Position numbers and translations under genes: made by a program
In this document: piece after piece, positions 11,280-19,082 of the stretch
Layout: the number at the start of each line of letters is the position of its first letter
How positions within the stretch are numbered: the first letter of the stretch is position 1
The notes under the pieces: generated by a model
What the model was told of the DNA's origin: nothing
The model's input: the letters and a program-made list of their open reading frames with translations, nothing else
Databases searched by the model: none
From: Blastococcus litoris
Lineage (GTDB): Bacteria > Actinomycetota > Actinomycetes > Mycobacteriales > Geodermatophilaceae
DNA length: 64,000 nucleotides
Assembly: GCF_003075095.1 (NCBI RefSeq)
Contig: NZ_QCZF01000004.1
Coordinates: 248,001-312,000, forward strand
Direction of reading: 5' to 3'

Positions 11280-11708
11280 TCAGCAGTGGGCGTACTCGGA
11301 GGGGCGCAGCACCATGGCCACGGCCATCGCCGGGAGCATCAGCACGTGGCCCCAGAGAACGAGGGCGCCGTCGCTGATGAACCCGAGCGCCAAGGGCACG
11401 AACAGCACCAGGAAGGGCAGGTACATGGCCGCGCCCATCTCGGCGATCGGCCGCCAGCGGTGGCCCCGGAACTTCATCCAGGCCGACATGGCGACCGTCA
11501 TGTTCGTCGCCATGATCAGCGCTCCGGAGTACGGGTTGTCCATCACGCTGCCGGCGCCGAACGCGTCGAGGACGAGCATCCACACGGGGTGCAGCGCCAC
11601 CATGCCGACGGCCATCGCCGCGACCATCTCGGCGAAGTGGAGCGCGAACCTCCTGGCGCTCAGCCGGTGCTCCGCGGGCACTGGCTCCGCGGGGTGGGTG
11701 GTGTGCAT
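11280..11708 (-). CDS. Four-helix Met/His-rich membrane protein in copper block
   Basis: The 142-residue protein has four predicted helices. Met and His are frequent in or near the helices (HFAEMVAAMAVGMVALHPVWML, IMATNMTVAMSAWMKF, AEMGAAMYLPFLVLF, LPAMAVAMVL, read in parts), which suits metal handling. Proteins of this shape are often found next to copper-transport genes in actinobacteria and are sometimes annotated, on weak similarity, as FliP-like. The ATG at 11708 lies 34 nt after the copZ stop, so the two are probably one unit. Role in copper transport is inferred from composition and context only. Confidence 0.7.
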   Translation of the reverse strand: MHTTHPAEPVPAEHRLSARRFALHFAEMVAAMAVGMVALHPVWMLVLDAFGAGSVMDNPYSGALIMATNMTVAMSAWMKFRGHRWRPIAEMGAAMYLPFLVLFVPLALGFISDGALVLWGHVLMLPAMAVAMVLRPSEYAHC

Positions 11709-11742
11709 CGGTTCTCCAGAACAGGTCAGGGATCGGGTGAGG

Positions 11743-11976
11743 TCAGGGGACGAGGACGTAGCCGGCCTCGTCGACGGCGGCGGCGATGTCGGCCCGGTCG
11801 ACGGGCTGGTCGGTGCTGACGGTGACCGTGCCGGAGGCGAGGTCGACGGCGACGGACTCGACGCCCTCGACGGCCGAGATCTCCTGGGTGACCGCGCGCC
11901 GGCAGTGGTCGCAGGTCATGCCGGTGACGGTGAACGTCGTCGAGCCGACGAAGGTGCGGGGCGTGTCGGACAGCAT
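11743..11976 (-). CDS. copZ: CopZ-type heavy-metal-associated copper chaperone
   Basis: This 77-residue HMA-domain protein has the metal site GMTCDHC (residues 19-25) and the ferredoxin-like HMA pattern (FTVTGMTCDHCRRAVTQEI, VESVAVDLASGTVTVS, DIAAAVDEAGYVL). Such chaperones carry Cu(I) to the N-terminal domain of CopA, whose gene is downstream on the same strand. The start is ATG 11976, preceded by GAAGGAG. A 17-bp shared promoter element lies 67 nt upstream, and the Met/His-rich membrane protein follows after 34 nt. Confidence 0.88.
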   Translation of the reverse strand: MLSDTPRTFVGSTTFTVTGMTCDHCRRAVTQEISAVEGVESVAVDLASGTVTVSTDQPVDRADIAAAVDEAGYVLVP

Positions 11977-12043
11977 CGGAACTCCTTCAGTGGGTGGTGG
12001 ATCGGACAGGACGAAGACTTGCTGGGGGACGGGGCGGCTCTCG

Positions 12044-12060
12044 CCGGGGAAATCGCCGGG
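12044..12060 (-). promoter_or_regulatory. 17-bp shared promoter element, copZ copy
   Basis: Read towards copZ it is CCCGGCGATTTCCCCGG. A possible -10, AAGTCT, follows after 23 nt (22 in the other copies). It lies between the MFS stop and the copZ start. Confidence 0.55.
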
Positions 12061-12086
12061 ATCTCCCGGGCGAGAGCCGGGGGCGA

Positions 12087-13547
12087 TCAGTGGCCGTGGC
12101 CGTGCGCGTGCCCGTGGCCGGCGACGGCCGCCGTGGGCCTCCCACCGGGGACGGCGAGCAGCGTGAGCACGAACAGCGCGGCGAGGACGCCGGCGGTGGC
12201 GAGGAACGCGGTGCCGTAGCCGTCGATCAGTCCCGACCTCGTGGCCAGGTCGCCGGCGACCGCGGTCAGCGCGGCCACACCGATGGCGGCGCCGATCTCG
12301 TGACCGGTCATCATCAGCCCGCTCGCCAGGCCGGAGCTCTCCGCCGGGACGTCGCCCATCGCGGCGACCGCGATCGCCACGAACATCGGGCCGACGCCGC
12401 CGCCGACGAGCAGGAAGCCGGGCAGGACGTCGGCCGCGTACGAGGTCCCACCGGCGTTCGCGGCGAGCAGCAGGACGCCGGCGGCCATGACGACCAGCCC
12501 GCCGAGGATGAGCGTGCGCGAGCCGACGTGGCCGATGACCTTGGACGCACCGGCAGCCGCGAAGGTGATCGCGCCGGCCAGCGGCAGGAACTGCAGCCCG
12601 GCCACCACCGGCGAGGAACCGATGATCGACTGGAGGTACAGCGACGTCAGGAAGATGGCGCCGACCACCACGCCGGTGACCCCTGCCATCACCGCCGAGG
12701 CGGAGACCAGCGAGCGCATCCGCCAGGTGTGCGGCGGGACCAGCGGGTCGGCGCTGCGCCGCTCGAGCCGGGCGAACCCGGTGAGCAGGATCGCGGCCAG
12801 GAGCAGGGGGATCCAGGTGCGCGGGGCGGTCCAGCCGGCCGAGCGGGTGGCCTCGATCCCGAACACCAGCGCGAGCAGACCTCCGACGAGCGTGAGGGCA
12901 CCCGGCACGTCGAGCCGGCGCAGCGCTCCGGTCGCGGTGGCGCCGCGCCCGACCGACCTGATCGTCCCGACGACGACGGCGATGCCGATGGGCACGTTGA
13001 TGAAGAACACGGCCCGCCAGCCCAGCGCGCTGGTGAGCGCGCCGCCGAAGAGCACCCCGGCGGCGATGCCGAGGCTGCCGACCGTGCCCCAGACGGCCAG
13101 AGCGGTCTGCCGCTGTCGGCCGGCGTAGGCGGTCATGATGATCGACAGCGCGGCCGGCGTGAGCAGCGCGGCACCGGCGCCCTGGCCGGCACGGGCCAGG
13201 ATGAGCATGATCGGCGTCTGCGCCACGCCGCTGACCAACGAGGCCGCGGTGAACAGGCCGATCCCCGCCAGGAAGGCGCGGCGGCGGTCCAGCAGGTCGG
13301 CGATGTGGCCGCCGAGCAGCAGCAGTCCGCCCGACAGCAGCACGTAGGCGCTGATCGTCCACTGGTAGTCGGCGGCGGACAGCTGCAGGGCCTCGCTGAT
13401 GGACGGCAGCGCGACGTTCACCACCGACACGTCCAGGATCACCATGAACTGCGCGGCGATCATGAGCGCGAAGATGGTCCAGGGCCGGCGCGGCTCGTCC
13501 GCGTCGGACGTCGACGCCGCGTGGGCGTCGATCGCGTGGGTCGACAT
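12087..13547 (-). CDS. MFS drug/proton antiporter, DHA2 (14-helix) type, with His-rich C-terminal tail
   Basis: The 486-residue transporter begins after a short cytoplasmic tail with WTIFALMIAAQFMVILDVSVVNVALP, the DHA2 motif D (LDxxxVNVALP). It has motif A-like GGHIADLLDRRRAF and motif C-like WGTVGSLGIAAGVLFGGAL, and length and helix count fit the 14-TMS QacA/EmrB-type exporters. It ends in HGHAHGHGH, an unusual metal-binding-like tail for this family. ATG 13547 is preceded by GAGGAGGAG. The gene is divergent from the LuxR-type regulator, and the 17-bp shared element sits 62 nt upstream of its start. Substrate unknown; toxic organics or metal complexes are both possible. Confidence 0.85.
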   Translation of the reverse strand: MSTHAIDAHAASTSDADEPRRPWTIFALMIAAQFMVILDVSVVNVALPSISEALQLSAADYQWTISAYVLLSGGLLLLGGHIADLLDRRRAFLAGIGLFTAASLVSGVAQTPIMLILARAGQGAGAALLTPAALSIIMTAYAGRQRQTALAVWGTVGSLGIAAGVLFGGALTSALGWRAVFFINVPIGIAVVVGTIRSVGRGATATGALRRLDVPGALTLVGGLLALVFGIEATRSAGWTAPRTWIPLLLAAILLTGFARLERRSADPLVPPHTWRMRSLVSASAVMAGVTGVVVGAIFLTSLYLQSIIGSSPVVAGLQFLPLAGAITFAAAGASKVIGHVGSRTLILGGLVVMAAGVLLLAANAGGTSYAADVLPGFLLVGGGVGPMFVAIAVAAMGDVPAESSGLASGLMMTGHEIGAAIGVAALTAVAGDLATRSGLIDGYGTAFLATAGVLAALFVLTLLAVPGGRPTAAVAGHGHAHGHGH

Positions 13548-13608
13548 GTCTCCTCCTCGAGATGTGGGTCGGTCGCAGTCACGGTCGCGTCCGAGCCGGT
13601 CGCTCACG

Positions 13609-13625
13609 CCGGGAAATTCGCCGGG
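13609..13625 (-). promoter_or_regulatory. 17-bp shared promoter element, MFS copy
   Basis: Read towards the MFS gene it is CCCGGCGAATTTCCCGG, followed after 22 nt by GACCGT, a possible -10. It lies in the divergent region shared with the LuxR-family regulator at 13671. Confidence 0.6.
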
Positions 13626-13657
13626 ATCGGTAGGGCTCGGCAGCCGGAGTCGGTCGG

Positions 13658-13663
13658 TACCGT
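13658..13663 (+). promoter_or_regulatory. -10 of leaderless LuxR-family regulator gene
   Basis: TACCGT is followed by seven nt and then the GTG at 13671, the spacing expected when transcription begins at the start codon. Confidence 0.5.
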
Positions 13664-13670
13664 TCCGCCC

Positions 13671-16388
13671 GTGCTGGCCGGACGGGACGTCGAGCGGGTG
13701 CGGATCGCCGCGGTGCTGGACGCCGCGCGCGTCGGCCGCGGCGGGGCCCTCGTCGTCCGCGGAGTCGCCGGCTCGGGGAAGTCGACGCTGCTGGACGACG
13801 TCCTGTCCTCGGCTTCCGACATGCGGGTGCTGCGGACGTCCGGGGTCGAGTCGGAGTCACCCCTCGCCTTCGCCGCGCTGCAGCGGCTGCTCTGGCCGAT
13901 CCGAGGGCGCATCGGCGTGTTGCCCACCCCGCAACGCACGGCGCTCCGGGCGGCGATGGGCGAGGCCGAGGGTGAGGGCGACCGGTTCCTGACGTTCCTC
14001 GGCACGCTGAGCCTGCTCGCCGAGGCCGCCGAGGACATGCCCGTCGTCGCCGTGGTGGACGACGCGCACTGGCTCGACGACGCCTCGACCGCCGCGTTGC
14101 TCTTCGTGGCTCGGCGCCTGCAGGACGAGCGGATAGCGCTGCTGTTCGCCGCTCGTGACGGCGACGCCCGGCGGTTCGACACGCCCGATCTGCCGGCCGT
14201 CGTCCTGGGCGGGGTCTCCGGCGAGGCGGCGTCGACCATCCTCTCGGCGCGGAGCGGCGCCGAGGTGGACCCTGAGGTGCGCGACCGCCTCGTGGCGAGC
14301 ACCGGCGGCAATCCCCTCGCGCTCGGCGAGCTCGCCGGCGCTCTCGAGTCGGACCAGCTGGCCGGTCGTGCGCCGCTACCGGCGCAGCTGCCGCTGACCG
14401 GGGGTGTGGAGCGGGCGTTGCTCGACCGCTTCCGCCGTCTGGACGAGCCGGCTCAGCGATTCCTGCTCGCCGCCGCCGCGGACGACACCGGTCGACTGAC
14501 CGTCGTCCGGGACGCCGCCGAGCAACTCGGTGCGGGCGAGGACGCCCTGGACGCCGCAGAGCGCGCCAGGCTGGTGGCGGTGGACGGCGACGCCGTCGCC
14601 CTCTACCACCCGCTCGTCCGTTCGGCGGTCTACCGGGCGGCGACCAGTGCTCAGCGTCGCTCTGTGCACCGGGCGCTGGCCGACGTCCTGGGGGGTGACC
14701 CCGACCGGCGCGCCTGGCACCTGGCCGCGGCGGCCGACCGGCCAGACGAGCAGGTGGTCGCCGCCCTGGACGAGGTGGCCGAACGGGCAGCGGGACGCGG
14801 TGGCCATGAGGCCGCGGCCGCGGCCTGGTCCCGCGCCGCCGAGCTGACCCCGGCGGGGGAGGATCGCGGGCGGCGGCTGTACCTGGCTGCCTCGTCGGCG
14901 TGGTCGGGTGCGCACCCGTCACGGGCGGCGGCGCTGGCCACCGCCGCGGCGGCGGAGGTCACCGAGCCGGTGCTGCGGGCGCGGCTGCTGACCCTGCAGG
15001 GCCAGATCGAGTGGAACACCCGGTCGCTGAACGACGGCTACGACCTCGTGCTGCGGGCCGCCGAGGCCGCGGCCGGCGCCGATGACGTGATGGCGGGCCG
15101 GCTCGCGATGCTCTCGGCCTCGCTGTCGGTCTTCGGCGCCCGCTCACCACGGACCTTCGATCCCGTCGCGCTGGTCCCGGCTCCGCCCGGGGAGGCACCC
15201 GTCCACGCGCGCGTGGCATTCCACCTGATGCACGGTTTCCGGGCGCTCGCGCGCCCCGACCACGGCGCGGCGGCGGAGGCGTTCGCGTGTGCTTTCGCGC
15301 TCACCGACTCCGATCCGCTCGAGGGCGACTCGGTGCTGCAGCCCAACCTGGCCATTGCCGCGTGGGTCATGGACGACGACGAGCGAAGCCTGCGGCTGCA
15401 CGACGACCAGCTGATCGCCGCGCGCCGCGCCGGCGCCCTGTCGATGGTGGAGCACGCCCTGACCCGCGGCTTCGTGTCGCACCTGGCGACCGGAGCGTGG
15501 ACGGCGGCGGCTGCGGCCGCGGCCGAGGCGTTGTCGCTGACGGCCGGCACGGGTTCCGCGGGGATGACGACCCTGCCGACCGCGCAGCTCGCCCTGGTCG
15601 CCGCGCTGCGCGGGGAGGAAGGGGCCGACCGTCAGCTCGCGGAGGCCGCCGCCCTCCGCGATCAGCATCCGTTCGGCGTCACGGACCGGCAGGTCGTCGA
15701 CATGGTCCTCTGGGGTCGCGGAGTCCGAGCGTCCTCTCAGCCGGTCACCGCACTCCACCACCTGCAGCAGATCCAGCTGCCGATGATGCGCCGCTTGGCG
15801 TCCCTCGACCTGTTCGACGTCGCCTTCCGGGCGGGGCACGTCGACGTCCTCGGTTCCTGGGTCGAGGAGGTCGCCGCATTCGCCGAGGGCACCGGAACCC
15901 CCAGTGCGAACGCGGTGGTCGAGCACGGCCGGGCGCTGATGGCCGAGGGGCAGGATGCCGCGGGCCATTTCGAGGCGGCGCTGGCGGCGCACGCGAAGTC
16001 CCTGCGGATGCCAGACCGGGCCCGCACGGAGCTGGCCTACGGCGAACATCTGCGTCGCGCCCGCAGGCGGGTCGACGCCCGCGAGCACCTGCGGTCCGCG
16101 CTCGCGCTCTTCGAGGAGCTCGGCGCCATCCCGTGGGCGGAGCGGGCGGCCCAGGAGCTGCGCGCGTCCGGGGAGACCGCGCGGCGACGCGACGTCTCCA
16201 CGGCCACGGACCTCACCGCGCAGGAACGTCAGGTGGCCGGCCTCGTGCGCCAGGGCCTGTCGAACCGCGACGTCGCGGCGCAGCTGTTCGTCAGCCCGCG
16301 GACGGTCGACTTCCACCTGCGCAACGTCTTCAGCAAGCTCGGTGTCGCCTCCCGGGCGGAGCTGACCGCCCTGTCGCTCGAGCTGTGA
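13671..16388 (+). CDS. Large ATP-binding LuxR-family (LAL) transcriptional regulator
   Basis: The 905-residue protein has an N-terminal AAA/NTPase domain with Walker A GVAGSGKST (31-39) and Walker B VVAVVDDAHW (125-134). A long helical, TPR-like middle follows. The C-terminal LuxR/GerE helix-turn-helix reads LTAQERQVAGLVRQGLSNRDVA, then QLFVSPRTVDFHLRNVFSKLGV. LAL regulators are usually activators switched by ATP and a ligand. GTG 13671 follows a TACCGT -10 by seven nt, so the mRNA is probably leaderless. The gene sits between the MFS gene and the monooxygenase, in the centre of four promoters that share a 17-bp element, and is the best candidate to bind it (inference). Confidence 0.88.
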   Translation: MLAGRDVERVRIAAVLDAARVGRGGALVVRGVAGSGKSTLLDDVLSSASDMRVLRTSGVESESPLAFAALQRLLWPIRGRIGVLPTPQRTALRAAMGEAEGEGDRFLTFLGTLSLLAEAAEDMPVVAVVDDAHWLDDASTAALLFVARRLQDERIALLFAARDGDARRFDTPDLPAVVLGGVSGEAASTILSARSGAEVDPEVRDRLVASTGGNPLALGELAGALESDQLAGRAPLPAQLPLTGGVERALLDRFRRLDEPAQRFLLAAAADDTGRLTVVRDAAEQLGAGEDALDAAERARLVAVDGDAVALYHPLVRSAVYRAATSAQRRSVHRALADVLGGDPDRRAWHLAAAADRPDEQVVAALDEVAERAAGRGGHEAAAAAWSRAAELTPAGEDRGRRLYLAASSAWSGAHPSRAAALATAAAAEVTEPVLRARLLTLQGQIEWNTRSLNDGYDLVLRAAEAAAGADDVMAGRLAMLSASLSVFGARSPRTFDPVALVPAPPGEAPVHARVAFHLMHGFRALARPDHGAAAEAFACAFALTDSDPLEGDSVLQPNLAIAAWVMDDDERSLRLHDDQLIAARRAGALSMVEHALTRGFVSHLATGAWTAAAAAAAEALSLTAGTGSAGMTTLPTAQLALVAALRGEEGADRQLAEAAALRDQHPFGVTDRQVVDMVLWGRGVRASSQPVTALHHLQQIQLPMMRRLASLDLFDVAFRAGHVDVLGSWVEEVAAFAEGTGTPSANAVVEHGRALMAEGQDAAGHFEAALAAHAKSLRMPDRARTELAYGEHLRRARRRVDAREHLRSALALFEELGAIPWAERAAQELRASGETARRRDVSTATDLTAQERQVAGLVRQGLSNRDVAAQLFVSPRTVDFHLRNVFSKLGVASRAELTALSLEL

Positions 16389-16390
16389 GA

Positions 16391-16407
16391 CCTGGCGATT
16401 CTCCCGG
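16391..16407 (+). promoter_or_regulatory. 17-bp shared promoter element, monooxygenase copy
   Basis: CCTGGCGATTCTCCCGG lies directly after the regulator stop and exactly 22 nt before TAGCGT, the -10 of the monooxygenase gene. The centre is about 44 nt upstream of the start codon, a position typical of activators that touch the -35 region. Confidence 0.6.
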
Positions 16408-16429
16408 CGTGATGCGTCACCGGCTTTCC

Positions 16430-16435
16430 TAGCGT
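16430..16435 (+). promoter_or_regulatory. -10 of leaderless monooxygenase gene
   Basis: TAGCGT, seven nt, then ATG 16443. No Shine-Dalgarno is present, consistent with leaderless initiation. Confidence 0.6.
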
Positions 16436-16442
16436 CCAGGTC

Positions 16443-17540
16443 ATGACGAAGACCCTCGACGTGATCGTGATCGGTGCCGGCCAGGCCGGCCTCGCCCTCG
16501 GGCATCACCTCGGCCGTCGTTCCGCCGACTTCCTGCTGCTCGACGCAGGTCCGGAGATCGGATCCTCGTGGCGGTCCCGCTGGGACTCCCTGCGGCTGTT
16601 CAGCCCGGCGCAGTACGACTCGCTGCCCGGGCTGCCGTTCCCGGCGCCGGCCGACACGCACCCGACCAAGGACGACGTCGCCGACTACCTGGCGACCTAC
16701 GCCGAGCACTTCCAGCTACCGGTGCGGCTCAACTCGCCGGTGCAGCGGGTGCACCGCGAGGACGACGGCACCTTCGCCGTCCGGACTCCGGACGAGGTGC
16801 TGCGGGCTCGGCAGGTCGTGGTCGCCACCGGGCCGTTCCAGACGCCGTGGACCCCGGCGCTGAGCGACCGGTTCGACCCGGCGCTGCCGCAGCTGCACAG
16901 CGCCGACTACCGGAACGCGGGCCAGCTGCCTGCCGGAGGCCGGGTGCTGGTCGTGGGTGCCGCGAACTCCGGCCTGCAGATCGCCGATGAACTGGCCCAC
17001 AGCTGCTCGGTGACCGTCGCCGTCGGCTCCCGACCGGCGGAGCTGCCGCAGCGCATCGCCGGCCGCGACCTGTTCTTCTGGCTCACGAAGTCCGGCTTCT
17101 TCACCGTGCCCGCCGACAGCCGCATCGCCCGCCGGCTCCGCGCCCGGGGCGACCTCGTCATCGGCACCCGCAGCAGCCGGCTGCGGCGTCGCGGAGTCGG
17201 ATTTCGGCCGCGGCTGACGGGGGCCACCGGTCGCACTGCGCACTTCGCCGACGGCAGCAGCGCGGAGATCGACGCCGTTGTCTGGGCCACCGGCTTCCGT
17301 TCCGACTACTCGTGGCTGCACGTACCGGGCGTCGCCGTCGACGGCCAGGCCCGCCACACTGCAGGCGTCACAGACGTCCCGGGGCTGTACTTCATCGGTC
17401 TGCCCTGGCAGAGCAGCCGCGGGTCGGCGCTGCTCGGGTTCGTCGGAGCCGACGCGGCCGTGCTGTCGACCCGCATCGCCGCCGACGCAGGCCTGCCGAC
17501 GCCGGACTCCCTCGCCACGGAGACGGCGTGCTGCCCGTAG
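16443..17540 (+). CDS. FAD/NAD(P)-dependent flavin monooxygenase, CzcO-like
   Basis: The 365-residue protein begins with a dinucleotide-binding fold (VIVIGAGQAGLALGHHL, GxGxxG at residues 11-16), followed by SSWRSRWDSLRLFSPAQYDSLPG. A second Rossmann motif reads VLVVGAANSGLQIADEL near 170. The C-terminal VWATGFRSDYSWL corresponds to the ATG motif of flavin monooxygenases. It ends with a Cys-Cys-Pro. Relatives are annotated CzcO or YhiN-like and oxidise small substrates; some sit in metal-resistance clusters, others in secondary metabolism. The promoter carries the 17-bp shared element and a leaderless -10. The small membrane protein gene overlaps its last 13 nt. Confidence 0.82.
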   Translation: MTKTLDVIVIGAGQAGLALGHHLGRRSADFLLLDAGPEIGSSWRSRWDSLRLFSPAQYDSLPGLPFPAPADTHPTKDDVADYLATYAEHFQLPVRLNSPVQRVHREDDGTFAVRTPDEVLRARQVVVATGPFQTPWTPALSDRFDPALPQLHSADYRNAGQLPAGGRVLVVGAANSGLQIADELAHSCSVTVAVGSRPAELPQRIAGRDLFFWLTKSGFFTVPADSRIARRLRARGDLVIGTRSSRLRRRGVGFRPRLTGATGRTAHFADGSSAEIDAVVWATGFRSDYSWLHVPGVAVDGQARHTAGVTDVPGLYFIGLPWQSSRGSALLGFVGADAAVLSTRIAADAGLPTPDSLATETACCP

Positions 17541-17977
17541 CGGCGCGTCCCGGGTCCGCCGCCGCAGCGCCGGCGTCCGGGCACGCCGAGCAGGGACCGG
17601 TCTGCGGCTTCCTGACCGACTACGCGACGCTGCTCCCGCTGCTCGTGGGGCTGGCGATCCTCTGGGCCGGATGGGCCGCGATCGCCGCGGGTTCCGGCTG
17701 GCTGTTCGCCTGCGGCGCGTCGGCGGGATGGGCCGTGCTCGCGTCCGCATGGCTGCACCGTCGTGGCTGGGCCGCGGGCACGGTGCAGGCGATCGCGTGG
17801 GTCGCCCCGGCCGTCGTCGCGGGGATGTCCGCCGCTGCGGGTTGGATGTCGCCGGCCGGATTGGTGCTGGCAGCCCCGTTGACGTCGGTCCTGGTCGCTG
17901 CCCTGGGAGTTCTCGCCGGACCGCGTCCGCCGGGCCGACCTGAGCGTGATCAGGCGGATGCCGTGCCTTCCGTGTGA
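17528..17977 (+). CDS. Small membrane protein (149 aa), function unknown
   Basis: GTG 17528 overlaps the end of the monooxygenase gene. The product has an Ala-rich N-terminus, then four hydrophobic segments (LLPLLVGLAILWAGWAAIA, WLFACGASAGWAVLASAWL, VQAIAWVAPAVVAGMSAAAG, LVLAAPLTSVLVAALGVLAG) and a charged tail. No known family is recognised. The overlap suggests co-transcription and coupling with the monooxygenase; third-position GC is high throughout, supporting real coding. Confidence 0.6.
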   Translation: MLPVAARPGSAAAAPASGHAEQGPVCGFLTDYATLLPLLVGLAILWAGWAAIAAGSGWLFACGASAGWAVLASAWLHRRGWAAGTVQAIAWVAPAVVAGMSAAAGWMSPAGLVLAAPLTSVLVAALGVLAGPRPPGRPERDQADAVPSV

Positions 17978-18193
17978 CTGAACGCGACCCCTGGTGGGGC
18001 CCGGGACGACGGCGATGGCGCATTCGGCGAGCGCCCAGCCATCGCAGTGAGTGCTGCTGCGCCAGTGGTCGTACCGCCGCCGGAGATCCAACGGCTGCGA
18101 ATGCTGATGGCGGCCCCGACCGGTATGGCGCTGACAACGTGCTCCAGGGCCCGGTCGGACGTCACCCTTCGGTGACGAACGACCGACGTCCGG

Positions 18194-18409
18194 TCAGCAC
18201 TGGCAGACGCAACCCCTGACGATGGAGCCGTCCCGGGTTGCCGAGCAGAACCGCGCCGCGATCGCGTCATGGCTCGCAGGATCGTGGGGGCACACGACGC
18301 ACGCCCCTCTGTCCGTGGCCTCGGCGGCCTCCCGAAGCAACGATGCCCGTTCCAGGTGCCGGACGTCGGTGGAGGTCGTGACGGAGAGAGCGAGCGTGAA
18401 GGACGTCAT
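18194..18409 (-). CDS. Small Cys/His-rich protein with RGCVC C-terminus (71 aa)
   Basis: The frame from ATG 18409 starts MTSFTLALSVTTSTDV and ends in a Cys-rich block, CVVCPHDPASHDAIAARFC, then ATRDGSIVRGCVCQC. The CPHDPASHDAIAARFC...RGCVC arrangement resembles a family of short actinobacterial proteins of unknown function that keep an HDAIAxRFC and a final RGC(V/I)C motif. The spaced Cys/His residues could bind a metal. No strong ribosome site precedes the ATG, so the start is unsure. It is an orphan gene inside the putative island. Confidence 0.5.
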   Translation of the reverse strand: MTSFTLALSVTTSTDVRHLERASLLREAAEATDRGACVVCPHDPASHDAIAARFCSATRDGSIVRGCVCQC

Positions 18410-18629
18410 GGCGGACGGGGCCTGACTCCGCCGCAGAGCGGCGGGATAGTGGCAAGTCGGTCCCGGCGCTGCCATGGGAGGCAGTGAACGAGGAGAGACC
18501 GGCACCTCGACGTTACGCCCCACCCGCGACCACCGTCCGGCCCGGCGGTACCCGGGCGATCGGACCGGAGTCGGCCTCCATTCCGGGACGCACGTCGGGT
18601 CGCCGCAGTGCGCGTATCGTCCGGCCTGA

Positions 18630-18691
18630 CGCCAGCTCGGCGTGGAGTCCCTTCGCTGGCGGAGGGAGAAACGGCGGTCCCGCATGGGACC
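18630..18691 (+). ncRNA. Three-hairpin RNA-like element, copy A
   Basis: Three consecutive hairpins are seen: P1 CGCC-5nt-GGCG (18630-18642), P2 with an 8-bp stem and CTGG loop (18648-18667), P3 GGTCCC-GCAT-GGGACC (18676-18691). The same order and spacing recur at 24361-24421, about 84% identical. P2 carries a C-G to U-G change and P3 differs only in its loop, so pairing is kept. TATCGT at 18615-18620 could be a -10. It does not match any riboswitch class I can recall. No gene starts directly after it. Confidence 0.5.
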
Positions 18692-19082
18692 CACCCCAGG
18701 CGCGAGCGGGCATCGACGCCGTTCAGCCCTCCGCTCGTCCCACGACGCGCGCACTCCGTACTCTCGCGCGCCGCACGGCGTACCAGGTGGCGGCCGGGCT
18801 CATCAGTCGTCCGGTCGCCGGCTCGCCTGCATCGGCGGGTCTGTCGGCCGCCGCGCACTCCCGTCGCTCCCGGCAACGACGTCTCCGTTCCACCCTCGGC
18901 ACCCCGAGGTCCCCACGATCGCCGCCACCACCGTGCCGGCGTGACCCACGCGGTATGAGGGGTGCTCCGGCGTCGCTCCAGAGGGGAACGACAGCGATGG
19001 TTCCAGCACGAACGGCACAGCTCCGCCCGTCGCCGGCGCGCGCCGAACGGACGCGTCACCTCCGCGCCGGCGGGCTGACCGC

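Larger units (their letters stand above)
17978..19082. other. Long intergenic stretch with one small gene and RNA-like element A
   Basis: About 1.1 kb between the 149-aa membrane protein and the debranching enzyme. It contains the small Cys-rich gene at 18194-18409 (minus) and the three-hairpin element at 18630-18691. No other frame shows convincing protein features. Confidence 0.4.

Noticed and set aside
11994-13670. In-frame upstream extension of the LuxR-type regulator
   Set aside because: It is antisense to the MFS gene; the NTPase domain starts at GTG 13671 with a leaderless -10 just before it.
18513-18754. Frames through element A that resemble frames through element B (for example LPPPAKGLHAELAS and LPPPAEGLGAELAS)
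   Set aside because: The likeness is explained by nucleotide-level conservation of the hairpins, appears in more than one frame, and is not accompanied by coding-like third-position bias.
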